This document shows, in pieces, positions 32,830 to 44,873 of a stretch of 64,000 nucleotides of DNA. The translations under genes and the position numbers were made by a program. Source of the DNA: Taenia hydatigena (lineage: Eukaryota; Platyhelminthes; Cestoda; Cyclophyllidea; Taeniidae); the NCBI GenBank assembly GCA_036345935.2, contig JADWOT020001805.1, positions 55,355 to 119,354 of the forward strand, in the 5' to 3' direction. The notes below the pieces were generated by a model, which saw only the letters and a program-made list of their open reading frames with translations, did no database searches and had not been told where the DNA came from. Numbering within the stretch: position 1 is the first letter of the stretch; the number at the start of each line of letters is the position of its first letter.

Positions 32830-35800
32830 AGTAGTAGGATTTCAATGGTGTATAATGCTTCTATGATAGCATGCTACTTCTTGTAATTGCATAACAGTTT
32901 TTAAGTAACCTATTTTCAAAAGCAAACCATATTTGGTTTAATATTATCGCATAGATCAATTTCAGCAGTATTTCCTAACCTAAATTCAGCTGTGCTTCGT
33001 AAATGTTTAATGAATTTTTTAAAATTAAATGGTAATTACTCGACAGTGGTTGTTCTAATTTGGCAGTTTCAAGGTCACTGGGCGTGTTTAGTATGCCGTC
33101 TGCCAATATGGCGGACGCGTTGCTTGTTTTGATTGCGGATGCATTTCAGTTGGGTGAGCTCTGCTTGTTTAAGAATGAGGGAAGCTGCTCTATTTTAGGC
33201 TTCAGGTGACGTTACTGATGATTAACCGAACCCTAAGGATGACAATAATGTACTTGTCTGTGATGATGTATCTAGTAAACCCCAAGAAATTACTAAAAAT
33301 GCTGAATTTGGAGTTTACCTGCTCTTGTGCTCTCTATTCCAGCCTAGAAGTTGGTTTAATCTGCGCTGTGCCTTAGTGAATTCGTTGTGTACCCTCTTCT
33401 CGAAGTCTATTTACAAATACAATATGACAGCCGAATTTTCCGAATTGCTATAGTAGTCCTGTCGGTAGAATTTGCCGTATTCGTAGGAGGCAGATACAGC
33501 TGCTGTATCTTTTCTTTTTATCCACTGACGAACCGAATGTCTTCTACTGTAACTTCAGCAAACGTGACAGGAACAGACCTAAGCCAAGTCCGTAAAGACT
33601 GCTTCAAATGAGGCGTCAACGTGCAGCCTACTCTATCGTCCGCCGCCTCGATTGGCATGGTTTCTTTAAATCTCGGTTGCTTCTTGAATGAAATATTTGG
33701 TGACGCTGGTGATAGGTGGATGTAGACACCGGATTTTATCTCTCAAAATGGGGATCAATGAAAAAAAGAAACGGCATATTGGCAGTTTTTCTTCCCACTC
33801 TGCAAAGAACAGGTGCTTCGTTGAGGCTGTGTGACGTGCCGTAGCTCCTGCTTTGTGACTTAGTAGGCAGAGAAAGCTACGTCACTGTGATTATTGTGGA
33901 TGTGTGGAGGAAGAGACTCGCCAATTAATAGGTGCGTAGAATTAACATTATATGCATGTGATAAGCCCTATTTATGCACGCTATTTGTCGTTTATGCACT
34001 TTGATGAGGTGTGACGCCTGAGCGTGAGATGTAGTTTTCCATCGGCCATGGTCGCTATCTGTTCTAAGAGAATCCAGCGCTGGTTTAGGAATAATTATGT
34101 CTCTTTTTATTTCCTTATTTTCCACGCGTTCCATTCGTTTGCTGCCACCAGTTGTTTAGGTGCTTTCACCCGCCACTTATATATTTTAAATATTGTTAGT
34201 TCTAGCTTTTGTGCTCATTGACATCTGATCGCGCTACTGGCTGACTTTGTCTATCTTGCGCATCGTATTTTTGTCTTCCGTTTAGAATGGTGGATGGCAT
34301 GCGTTTGTCCATTGCCCATAATGTCATTCTAACCCGACCAAGAAAGGTTGTTAATTGAGTTTTAATGAATATGCATGTGTGTTTTAAGAATTTTAATCAA
34401 GACAAGTTGTTTGCATTTGTTGTAGCCCATGCCAGATTCGTGGTGACTGGATTGAGTGTACTTGATGCTTGTGGGAAATATACGCTGATTTGAGTCATTG
34501 CACGGGTAGGCATTTACAATGGAATATGCCTATGATCTCCAAATAAGTGTTCTTATTTTCAGAATCGAACGCCAGCATGGCACTACGCACAGTTGTATCC
34601 AGCTGACATATTCAAATTAGTCTACTTGTGGTTAGGAAGCTTGCTACTGCTTTACTTCTTCTCACTGTTTTGCAGAGTTGAGGAAGACAATCTCGTAATT
34701 TAATGTTTATTTTTAAGCGCTCAAATTTTGCTGAATGTCAAGCAACTCTGTGGGTTCCTTCCTAATAGGGCTGTCTTGTCTATGTTTGTTCAGCGCTTCT
34801 TTTGCAAACCACCGAACTGTGCACATTTATTATTGTCAAAGAAGCATCCTGGGATGCCTGCCACCCACTTACCTATGATTAAAGTGTTCGTTTGGAACGC
34901 ATTGTCACGGTGATAAGCTGGAAGGCAACCCCCTGATAACCTCAATTTGTTCGCTCCTCCTGCAGTAGCAATGTAACAGTTTGGTGTGGTCTTCTCCGCC
35001 CTCGCCTTAGTCGTAGTAGTAAGTAGCTTTGGCTTTAGCTGTCTTCACCCTGCGGAAAACAGATAACTGATAGGTCATGGAGACAGATTTGACGTCCCTC
35101 TCGGATCAGCTAGGCTAATATTTATTACAACCAGTAATTAGTGGACATCTCCCGAGACAGACAAACGTGCGCTGACAAGCATCAAGCTTCATCTATTTCT
35201 TTATTTGCAATCTTTTCACTTACCTGCTAATTCGGTTTTTTGACTGGTGGATGTGTGGATAAATAGGCAGGCGAAGATGAACCTGCCCACCCAGTTATCT
35301 TTATCAGCTTTACCTCAGCTGCACGAGATGCGGTGTTTGAACACTTGTGCAGTCCTGCCTGATGTGAGTGGTTGTGTTGGAATCGCTTCATCTTCATCGG
35401 AAAACTTGACTATCAAAGATGCTAAAGTAACACCCTGACGCCCTAGTGACTCGTGTTTCGGAGAGCATTGCCTCATTTTGATCACATTGCTGCCAACAAT
35501 GGTTAAGGTGGGAGTTGGTCGCAGTGGAAAGGAATGGAATGCATTGCCATATCCAGCTGCCTTAATTACGCACGTTACTTGTGATTTTACCGTTTGAAGC
35601 ACACGCACATATCGGCCCTTCCATTACACATAATGTTGATTGGGCGCTGTCGTGGGTGTCCGATGTAATGGAACTGTATGTGCACTAGATAGCGCAGGAG
35701 GAGGTGTATCACTAGCATAGACACGCTTAAGGTATAGGGCAATTGTTTGGTATACGTGGGTCCCTAACCCTGCAAGCCGGCACTTGACGATATAGAGCAT

Positions 35801-36430
35801 TTATCGCGTTCCTCTTTTTAATGCGGCGCTTGATGTTGAGCGGTGTGGTGCAATTTCCACCCTAGTGTCGTGACACTAATTGGCCTTGTGTCCGTCACAC
35901 AAGTGCTTATTGCCATCATTGTGTCGGACTGTGCCCATCATAATAGGCATGAGACACATCGTCGAGTGCTTGACGCGTAGTGTCTTTACAAATAAGCTCT
36001 GCGTTATTGCTTCTTTCCACCCTGCCATTGCTTTCATTTTTCTGTTGGTAGGCATGAAATTACTCCTTCCTTCTAGCAAAAAAAGCTCTTTTATTATTGT
36101 TGGAATGATTGACGATTCAATTGTGCTCCTCTCTTTATTTTTCATACGCTTTATCATCTGCCTAGGCTTCACGCTTTGCAAGATTTTGCTTAAACAGTGC
36201 CTCAAGTAATTGGGAGGAGGGTGATTGAAAGGCGACGGTTCGCTATTCCTTTCATTCGGTTGACCACGTCTCCCATGTAATACTTTTTGTTGATCCCATT
36301 CATTCCCGCGACTTTTTCGTAAATGCTAGTGTTTTCTTCAAAAACAGTTAAAAGCGATCGCTTGATGAAGTGCAGTCTTTATTGCCGTTCACATGACTCC
36401 AATATCGCTTTGCCGACATAAATTTGAGTT
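32830..36430. other. 3.6 kb without a supported gene
   Basis: AT-rich sequence with short open frames. At 35880-36205 both strands are open over about 110 codons, with the plus frame rich in hydrophobic residues; no splice or family evidence supports either. An open frame at 35247-35438 (plus) is also unsupported. Confidence 0.4.
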
Positions 36431-36436
36431 GCACGG

Positions 36437-37936
36437 CGATTAGTTGTCATACACTATGAGTCACTCGTGTCTAACAAATAAGCATGGCATGACGTAGTTG
36501 CGAGTATTTGTTTCAACACAATTAAGACTCTCGAGTCTTGTTGGTCTAATCCGTAAACGTAGATTTCATCGGCTCTCATAGCCTATGAATACGGCGCAGA
36601 ATTGTGTAGTTACAAGCTCATCATGTTCAACTTTACAGTGATAAAGCCTGTGGACCCTCTGGACTTTAAACAGCTCCAACATCTGGCAACGCTGCAAGAC
36701 ATGGGAATTGTTTATCAAATTACCTTCTCACTCTTTTATGCCTCCTTGTTTGCATATCTTTTACTACAGGTTTTTGTCCTTTCGCTACCATATTTCGCCC
36801 ATCGGTCATCATGAGTTGAAGCTGGACTCATTTGTTGTCCCTTGCAGCTGTACTTTTCGGCAGCCACAGTGGAATACCTGACGCGCCTACAGTAGGAGAA
36901 TCTCCAGACTCGATTTTTATTTACACATCGGTCAGGGTTGGCATTGAAATGCTTTCGTACAAAGCTTCTCTTCGGTGTCATTGCTATTTCCGACCATCGC
37001 GAAGCCGTCTAATCGACCACGCATTCACACACAATCGAGCCAGCCAGTAGGATTGGGGTCAAAAAGGACCCAATTGCATACTCAAAGCTGCACACTCGAT
37101 CATAAATAAGCTATTGACTTAAATAAATGTGGAAATAACATTTAGCTACATGCAGATGCACATGATTTTATTCCAGACACTTTGTTTTTACAGGTGCGCT
37201 AAATACGGAATGTCCAGTTGTATCCGAAGGGGGGACAAACTCTAAGGTCTGTGCTATAACTTCCAAAGCAAGCTGGAAGCTCAGGCTAACCTCAATCTGC
37301 TAATACATTGCCGATCTTTCCGACGCTGAACCCATTCCTATTCGACACTTCATCAAATTTACATCAGCAACTGCTACAACCGCAGGTGCAGCCAACGTCC
37401 TCGTCGCCAAGCACGTGCTAACAACTTCCGGCAAACGTCTTCTCAAATCCAAATTACCTTCTTCTCCAGCAACTTGCTGCCACCGTATCCATGCATGGTT
37501 CAGCAAACTTCACTACAACACCAACCGCAGAACAACCTCAGGTACACCAGACAGTATTAGAGACACCAAAACAAGGCAGACGTAGGATTCTTTTCACCTC
37601 GTACCAAATTGGTGAGATACTAAAGTACTTTAACGAGAAAAACTACCTCAAAATGAATAGCTGCAAGGAACTGGCGCGTCGCATCAACCTGTCGGGACTC
37701 AGGTTAGTCGAGAATCAAGTTGTTAAATTAACCGTTTAAAGACAGTTATTAGTGTGTAGCGATTAAGTGGTCTAAACTCGTCATACTTTTGACTTTACCG
37801 ATAGGTTAAGACGTGGTCCTAGAATGAACGCTACATTACAAAGGAAGCCGGTGGGAAAATTTCTGGCAATGAGGCGTCTGCAACAGCCAAAGAATCGTGT
37901 CCCATCAACCGACTCCTGGGACAGCTGCCTCAATGA
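36437..37936 (+). pseudogene. NK2-like homeobox pseudogene, copy E, most complete
   Basis: The promoter region (36437-36600) resembles 1735-1810 and 3110-3180. Exon 1 starts at ATG 36623 (MFNFTVIKPVDPLDFKQLQH). Exon 2 runs from 37193 (after TTTTTACAG) to 37702 and encodes the Pro/Gln-rich region, then a homeodomain starting RRRILFT at 37578. Counting from F8, the residues I16, F20, Y25, L26, L34, A35 and L40 fall where homeodomains have hydrophobic core positions. A 102-nt intron (37703-37804) follows residue 44. Exon 3 (37805-37936, 44 codons) starts VKTWS then stop, then NERY, giving W48, N51 and Y54. Nonsense codons: TAA near 37287, TAA at 37419 and TAG at residue 50, each explicable as C-to-T from CAA or CAG. 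One base appears lost in the residue-44 codon. Confidence 0.8.
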
Positions 37937-38639
37937 AGACTCTAATACTACTGAGAGGAAAAGGCGTTGATATACTATCAAGGCACGAGCAGCAACCTAG
38001 AGTGATGTCGGAGTTGCCCGAAAATTAGCTTGCCGCTAAAACAGACAAAACAAGATCGAATTGTCTGCTTATACAACGAAGAGGAAGACAAACTGGCCTC
38101 AGCGCAACAAATGTCGCATAGTTTTAATATTTGACCTCCATTTACTGCCTATTTCAAAGTGCCGTTCAAATCAAGCATGCATGATGTTAAACGACTCACA
38201 TTAGTTATGGCACCTCCGATGTTGGACCGGCATCGTGGATGAGTATCAAATGAGACGAAACAATAAAAGTGGGATCTGATTCGATTAGCCTAGGCAAATG
38301 TGCTTTTAGCAACTGTGCTAGCCTCTGAGGTCAATCGATAGACAAACGAGTCAGCTTTGAGTAAGTGCAAGGCATGGATGCTGGATAGATTTATGTGGTG
38401 GAATTTATTTCCAGTGGTTCCTATGCCTTTGTCTATGAGGTGTCTACACAAGAAGATGTGACGAGACCGCGACGACCATGGCCTGTGCATTGAAGAGGTT
38501 TTGCTAGCAAAACAGCTCTGATGTTAGGTGTGCTTTTTGAGAGCACCACATTCTAGCGAGACGCGCCAGACAGGAGGAGCAATCGCCATTTCTACTCACT
38601 CCGATTAAAAGCCGTCGAATTCGTCTGGTTTAGGCCTTT

Positions 38640-39260
38640 GTGCTGTGCAAAGGAAGCGGATTCGAGCTGCAGAATCTGGTCTCAAGTGTTGGTGACCACA
38701 GTGGAATTAACGCGCGATTTTATGGCTGTGAGTTCATTTGTGATCTAGAGCACCTTCGCACCATTCGCATCGTCCACTTAGACGTCAAGCCCAACGTGCT
38801 TATTGCTGATGTAGAACACATTTTATTTGCACTCTTCGGTCGCTCATGCTACATGTCCTGATTGTCGGGGCCTCCCAATAAGACAGACTTCACTGGAGCA
38901 CTATTCTTCGTGGCACCCAAGATCAAGGCTGAGTTAGCCATCACGACGAGAGCGGAGCTTAGGCATACCAATGCGCCCGATTGGCTACGCACAAGCGGGT
39001 TCATGGCAGGCAGTTCGCCAAACTTGTGCAATCCTCTACGCAAATTCTTCGAAGCTTGTCTCACTCACGATCACAAGGAGCGCCTGAACTTTGATGGTGT
39101 GAAGCGACTTTAGTTCTTTAAAGACGTTAACTGGAAGAAAGTGGTGGCTTTTAATTTGGATCCACCTAACCATCCCTTCGATTAGAGTCTTCGCAGATAA
39201 GAAGAGGTTTAGCTTCGACCTCTTCGATGGTGCAGTTCTGTTATCTGAGCTCTACCTGGC
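38640..39260 (+). pseudogene. Protein kinase pseudogene, C-lobe fragment
   Basis: Successive open frames spell a Ser/Thr kinase catalytic domain from subdomain VI to the C-terminus without introns. ARFYGCEFICDLEHL is like the alpha-E helix of AGC kinases. IVHLDVKPNVLI is the catalytic loop, with HLD in place of HRD/YRD. FALFG stands where DFG is expected, so the metal-binding Asp is lost. TGALFFVAPKI replaces the APE region. CLTHDHKERLNFDGVKRL, a stop, then FFKDVNWKKV matches the end of the C-lobe and the start of an AGC-type tail, followed by LDPPNHPF. Stops at 38859 and after KRL (about 39112), plus missing catalytic residues, make it a dead fragment. The lack of introns could mean a processed copy. 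The N-lobe was not found. Confidence 0.65.
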
Positions 39261-40544
39261 ACAAGTTTAAAGCATGCCATGATCCTAATCGGCAGCATTG
39301 GCTCCGTCGTGATCATTAGTCCCCCGATGTGACTCATTATCGACATCGCAGCACAAATGCCGCACCCTTCTGGATCGAAAGCTTCGTGGCATTGTCGAGA
39401 AATGGTGATTACACCTCCGCTTGAGTGATTAGCACGAGCATGTGACTCTCTCGGAGAGCATAGAGCTTTGCATAATCGTTTCACAAGCAGAAGCGCTTTA
39501 GTGTCCACGTCTGTATCGTAGTGAACTTGCCACCTCACTTTAGTAAATTAAGCTTCTCAAGTCTGTTATTTTTCAGCACTGTAGCCTCATTCTTGCGCCT
39601 CTGAAGGGGTCTCAGAAGCCTGTTTACTGCTGGGGAGTTTTATGTGAACCGACCACATCATATCCAGCTTTCTATTGGTTCATTTTATGTGAATTGACTC
39701 CTCGACAGTACGCAAAGTTTGCCTGGACCAGAGGGATTGATGTGAGTTGCTCGACGTCAGGTATGACCGATGCTGTCGTTAATAAAGTTTGCTGTGTGCT
39801 GAGTAGCAATCACGTCAGTGCCTAGTTCCTTGTCCACAGATTAGCTTTCATAATTGGTACTGGTTGACAGATTGACGATTTGTCAAACGAGGACCTCAGG
39901 GAGGATTGAGTGAGAAATTGAATCTGCGGCAGTATTAGTTCTGCCTTCCTTTAGTTTTACCCTTGTGACGCCTTTGTTTGTAGTGCTATGCTTACTAAAA
40001 TGCATTTTAGTATGCAGGCATAGATAGGGAGATTATTAAATCTGCACATCACAAACATATCTGTGAATGACAGCAGTGAGGAGGTAATGAGATAATGACC
40101 ACAAAGTAGTTAAAACCATCAAATTCTGTCCACATACACACAAGGCGAATTTTCATTCGCCAATTTTAGCGTGCACTGGTACATACAAAGGGACTGCTTT
40201 ATGAAATCCATTTCACTGCCTGAGTGAGAATTTCATGTGTAGAAATAATCGTTGTGAACGGTGGAGTAGAGACGGTTAAGCGACCAAAGCAAAGTGGTCA
40301 AATGCTCCGAGAGGACCAAAGATCAGCATTTGATTGGGTGTCAACGGAGTTCATCAGAGTTGTTACCGGGTCAACATTGATAGCTGATTAGGCGATCGTC
40401 GTGGGCAATGCTGTAAGACTGTCCAATTTCTAGATTTGAGGTGACCATAACCAACACAAACTCCATCTCAGCGATTGACATTCAAAAAGCGAGAATGCGT
40501 TAGCATTGACGTTACCTTGTTATTGCGTTGTGTATGGCAGTAAG
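39261..40544. other. No gene recognised
   Basis: May contain further kinase-tail remnants up to about 39500. Otherwise nothing supported. Confidence 0.35.
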
Positions 40545-41010
40545 GATGGCCTCATGTGTCGGGTTCCTCAGTCCACCTCCCTAACTAGTTGTCACCAAAA
40601 TTATGAAAGGGATTAGGAGGAAAGGGATACAGCTTAACAGCGATTGTCGCGTACTTTGAAGTACCATTTGTTTCGTGTTCTTATCATTCGATGTGTGTTA
40701 GATTTCATGCTAATTGGGTGGGCTTTGAATTGACGTGTCTTCCTTTTGATCACACAGCTAATCCTCTAACATTTTGAAGTCGTCACACATGGAGGGACAC
40801 GCACTGCGCTCCATGTTCAACAAGTTATGGAGGTACTTTCTCATGCATATCATCAATAAACCCGACTCCGCATTCACCGATCAGGTGGGTTTACATGAAC
40901 CCTGTTTTTGTTGAGTCAGAGGCGCTGTATTTGTTGCTGTGATTCGCATACCACTGTCCAACGTGCCATGAGCTCGGATTTGTTCGAATCTGCATGTTAC
41001 AGGATGGCGG
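40545..41010 (+). repeat. Third, diverged copy of inverted-repeat arm segment
   Basis: Aligns in direct orientation with 1055-1560 (and inverted with 5060-5560): TTCTTATCATTCGATGTGTGTT, CTCATGCATATCATCAATAAA and CCCGACTC-GCATTCACCG landmarks. Roughly 75 percent similar by eye. Beyond the TCTGCAT point it follows the left arm (ACAGGA-GGC), showing that the left arm has the ancestral arrangement there and the right arm a deletion. Confidence 0.75.
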
Positions 41011-42870
41011 AGCCGCAAACACATGCACTTGTTATGCCACGGCTATTTTTGCCAAGGCAATGGCTAAATAGATTGACAAATGTTACAAGTGAAGTTGGAG
41101 GCGCTTCGCCAGAGCTATGACGGAAGTCTTTGGAGAGTGTGGCATAAGAGCTACCACAATGTCAGCTAAAGATGGCATTTGTGCCGTCAGCAGGGGCAGT
41201 GATTTGGGGCAGTCCTTGCAGGAAGCATGCAAGTGTGTTGACTTTCTTTGATTTATTTGCATTATCACTGATGATTAATGCGTGCTTTTGCTCACGAAGG
41301 TCAGCGTTTAACATCGAGGTGCAGCATTACCAGTCCTTTATTCCATATCGGCTCTCCGCGATTGCGTCAAAGAGCTGGTATGAAGGATGCTGTTAGCCCT
41401 CATTCAAAGGCAGCATCTGTCCATCTCGTCTCACAAAACATTATAGGCATGAACAGCGCTTTTAAGGAGGTATCAATCCAAGTAGAGTGCTTCTATCGCA
41501 GGGCAGTAAATTTACTCGATGTGCCCTCCGGTTCGTTATAAGGAGGAAATGCGGTGAAGATGAATGAAAAAAAGAAAGATTTCTGCGCCTTAGGTAATGC
41601 TACCATCACTGTGTTCGATATGACTGTGCAGCGGATCCTAGTAATTAGAAATGCTACCTAGACACGCGGAGTGGCTGAAACAACCTTTTTCTGTGCTGCA
41701 ATGCGAATTCACGTGGTCTGGTCCATTCATAACCCGTCCAATCACGCCATATCAACAAAAACTTAAACAAATAATTGTACCGCTGCGACGTTACAGCAAA
41801 TGCAAAATCACACTGCTGGTGCCAAGGAGAAGTGGTTTGCACCGGTCGCTGCCTCGATGTGTTCGCAATCGGCAATGCAAAGCAGTGTAGTTAGACCCAA
41901 GGACAATTTGCTAGCCACCAAGTAAGCAAATGCCAAGGATTAAAAGGGACGTTGACTATAAAGCCAGGGCTTGGTGCAGTTTATTGAGCTTGTCAAAATC
42001 AAGCACTGCAACCATTACTGTAAAATGGAATATTATCTTGCGTGTATGAAATGGAGAAAAAAGGTGGAGCAGGTAGCCCTGTTTCCTTATAAGTTGGTGA
42101 AATTGCCTTGAGGCGGACTAAGTAGCAAATATTCTTAATGAAGGGGAAGATATTTTCTCATTGCCGTTATGCAGTGTATTAAGGCGGTGCTCTTTTGAGT
42201 GCAAGGCAAAGCACATGTAAAGAGGTCTGTCAGAAGTGTATCCAATTTGACCCCCAGTACGTGTGCCATCCTTGTCAAGAAGAAGAGCACGTGTAGTCAA
42301 GTCTCGCAGTACCCTTAAGTATGGCAAACTAAAGCAAGTAAGCGCTGAGGTCTGCTTTGTGCTCTCTTGCGGTTATTAGTCCTTTGTTTGTGCTTATCGC
42401 GTTCGTTTCAAGCATGCTTTTAGACTACACGTTCCGTAATTACTACCCGTAGCCATCTATTAATGGGTGGGATCGCTGACGTGGTCGGGCAATGATCAGA
42501 GGAATGCATTTGCACGCCTGTGCGTTTACTTTGACCTTGCAGAAAATAGATCGTGGCAAAGGGCTAATTAAGAGGATACTTACTAAAATGAAGTGTTGTC
42601 GTCGCTCATGCATGTAAGACGTCGACCTGTATGGTCTTTCACAGCCAAAACAATTCATTCTAGCAACTTTCAACTTGTCACGAGAATATCTCGAAATGGC
42701 ATCAGCTTACTCATTTATTTTGGAAAAATTAAGGTGCACAAAATGGCTGCCATCAAAACATGCTGTGAGGACCGCAGAACATTAACATCACAGCCACTAA
42801 ACGAAAGACAACCAAGGCCAGCCTGCAGACTCTTCATATAGGAAGCCAATAATTCGCTTTTTTAGTTCTA
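41011..42870. other. No gene recognised
   Basis: Short open frames only. Nothing supported. Confidence 0.4.
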
Positions 42871-43395
42871 CTAATTTTTTGAGTTCTTCGCCTTTACCAT
42901 CCTGCTTTTGATCTGTTTTAGCACCAAGCTGATTTTCAACGACTCAGCCAGCGCGATAAATTGCTGCTTGTGCCTCAACATCATATCATCACCGAATTCG
43001 AAGGGGGTAAAGAGAAACCTGCGTTTGCCTTGTCCCTGTGCCTCAGATAATGTCAGGCGTACCTGAGGCTGTTCTGCGGTTGGCAGTGTAAAGAAGTTTG
43101 AATCAGGCATAGACATGCTGGCAGCAAGCTGCTGGAGAAGATGATTTGGAATTGAAAAAACGCTTGCTGGAAGTTGTTGATACGCTCTTCGCGTCAGAAA
43201 TGGTTGCTGCACCTGTGGTTGTGGCAGCTCTTGAGGTATCTTTGACGGCGTGTCAAATAGGAATGGGTTCGGCGTTGGGAAGGTGGGTAACAAAGTCGCA
43301 GATTGAGGTTGGCCTGAGCTTCTACCCTGCCTTGGAGGTGAAGATAGTTCCATGCAGGATGTCTGTTGCAGTATAGACTTCGTAATGCTAGCCAA
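42871..43395 (-). pseudogene. Homeobox family copy F, long open frame, damaged homeodomain
   Basis: Minus-strand frame of 174 codons with no internal stop, the longest open frame in the window. It encodes the family's Pro/Gln-rich segment (PTPNPFLFDTPSK, PNHLLQQLAASMSMPDSNFF, TAEQPQV), then a homeodomain start KRRFLFTPFEFGD. About six residues are missing in helix 1 compared with copy E. Helix 3 reads QIKSRMVKAKNSKN, so the IWFQN core is deleted and DNA-contact residues W48 and N51 are gone. The intron at residue 44 seen in copies B, C and E is not evident here. Exon 1 and the start of exon 2 are missing; upstream lies repeat G. The open frame could reflect retained use without DNA binding, or chance. 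Confidence 0.6.
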
Positions 43396-43409
43396 TAGTT
43401 ATTCGAAAA

Positions 43410-43860
43410 CACTAGAACTGCTTAAGTTTGTTTGTAGAATCTTGATAAAATAAAATCGTAACGCAATATTTACCCTTCCCCTGAATCGTCCGCCAATGTT
43501 GCAGAGACGATTGGTCAGCAGGCGAGTAAAGGGGTGACAGATCAACTAGCACTCGATCCAGGTGCAACCCAGGTGGATTCGTACCTTTGTGAGGTTTCCT
43601 GCTTTCTCAAGTTTATTCGTGAAATCGAAATGCAGCATCACTCGCGTGAGTAAACCTTATATCAATGTGTCTTTCTATTTCACTAGCCTTACCTTTGTTT
43701 GTTGGTATTTAGAGTTGGATGAGAAGACGAGGCCGCGAACATCGTGCAATTTGGGAAACCAATATTTAATATAAATTGCAAATAAAACATTCAAAGTCAT
43801 TTTTGTATTACCAGAAGAAGCGCAATATTTAGAAGGGCAACTGACGTGGTCAAATGCGTT
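43410..43860 (+). repeat. Dispersed repeat G, copy 1
   Basis: Aligns in direct orientation with 47155-47600: GAACTGCTTAAGTTTGTTTGTAG, the CAGGCGAGTAA motif, CAGTTGATCT/CACTCGATCC, GGATTCGTACCTT and the end AAAGTCATTTTTGTA. Its left end abuts homeobox copy F. Confidence 0.7.
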
Positions 43861-44873
43861 CTCAGTTAAGGGGGCACAGATTGTAAAAATTTGGGGTAAT
43901 GGGAGGAGAAATTTGTGGAATGGTCGCTTGCATATTTAATGTATGGTCCATCAAAGCAAACTTTTTCAGAAGTGGAGAACTCTGCAACTAGAGGCAAGCC
44001 ATTCCAGGAATTTCGAAGCAGAAACTGCACAATAAATCAAAGTCATGCTCAGATCATCCTATCATTAAGGCAGTCCTATCTGATGTTAGATGTCTGGATA
44101 CCACCGAGACAGCCGTGGGTGCCACGTGTGTAGTTATTTTTCAATTGCATTTGAGGTGATTTGATTCGTGGCAAGAAAATTGGTAATTCAAATGCAATTA
44201 ATGCCCCAGGTATAAATGAATGTAAAGTCGCGATCCTTCTTGATGTCAAAGGCTGCTTATAAGAGTGTCAAAGTTGTAGACAGTAGTCCTTTTGTCGCTC
44301 AGGCAGAATTAAATGCACAGCAATGTGAGCGCTGGAAAAACAAATTCACTTTTGTTAGGTTGTGCTTGATGTCGCCTTCGGTCACGCCGTTATCACAAAG
44401 GTGACTGATATACTAATGGCAAGTTTTATGCAGTGCTCAATGCTCTTTTGCTAAGACGCTCGATTTTAAAACTACATTTGAGTCAAAGTATGCATAAATA
44501 CCATTCCAATGACACATTAGTTCAGCCACTCGGTCATGCAATTTCATGGCAGCGTGACTAAAATTGCAAGAGGTTTGCCTGAATCATCGTCTTCTTCTTG
44601 GTTCATCAACGCTACATCACCGTTTTTCATACAGCTGAATCGAGAATCGTACACTGTAAATTGTTTCGTGGCTTAAAAAATTGAAAGTATTAACGTGTCA
44701 TCAAATGGCCGGTCTCATATTTTTGCTTTGAGTTTATGTTTAGTGCACATTCTAAAACTTTCACCAAGCCAGATGTCAAAATGACTACCAGAAGGTCATT
44801 CACGTCGAACCAAGTCAGGAAGCAATGTATTTGGAGCCTGAACATGCGGCAAGCACCACTCGAGGACACTAGT
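43861..44873. other. No gene recognised
   Basis: Nothing supported. Confidence 0.4.

Noticed and set aside
35880..36209. Overlapping 109-codon frames open on both strands
   Set aside because: No splice sites, motifs or repeat partner; composition alone can give this in AT-rich DNA.
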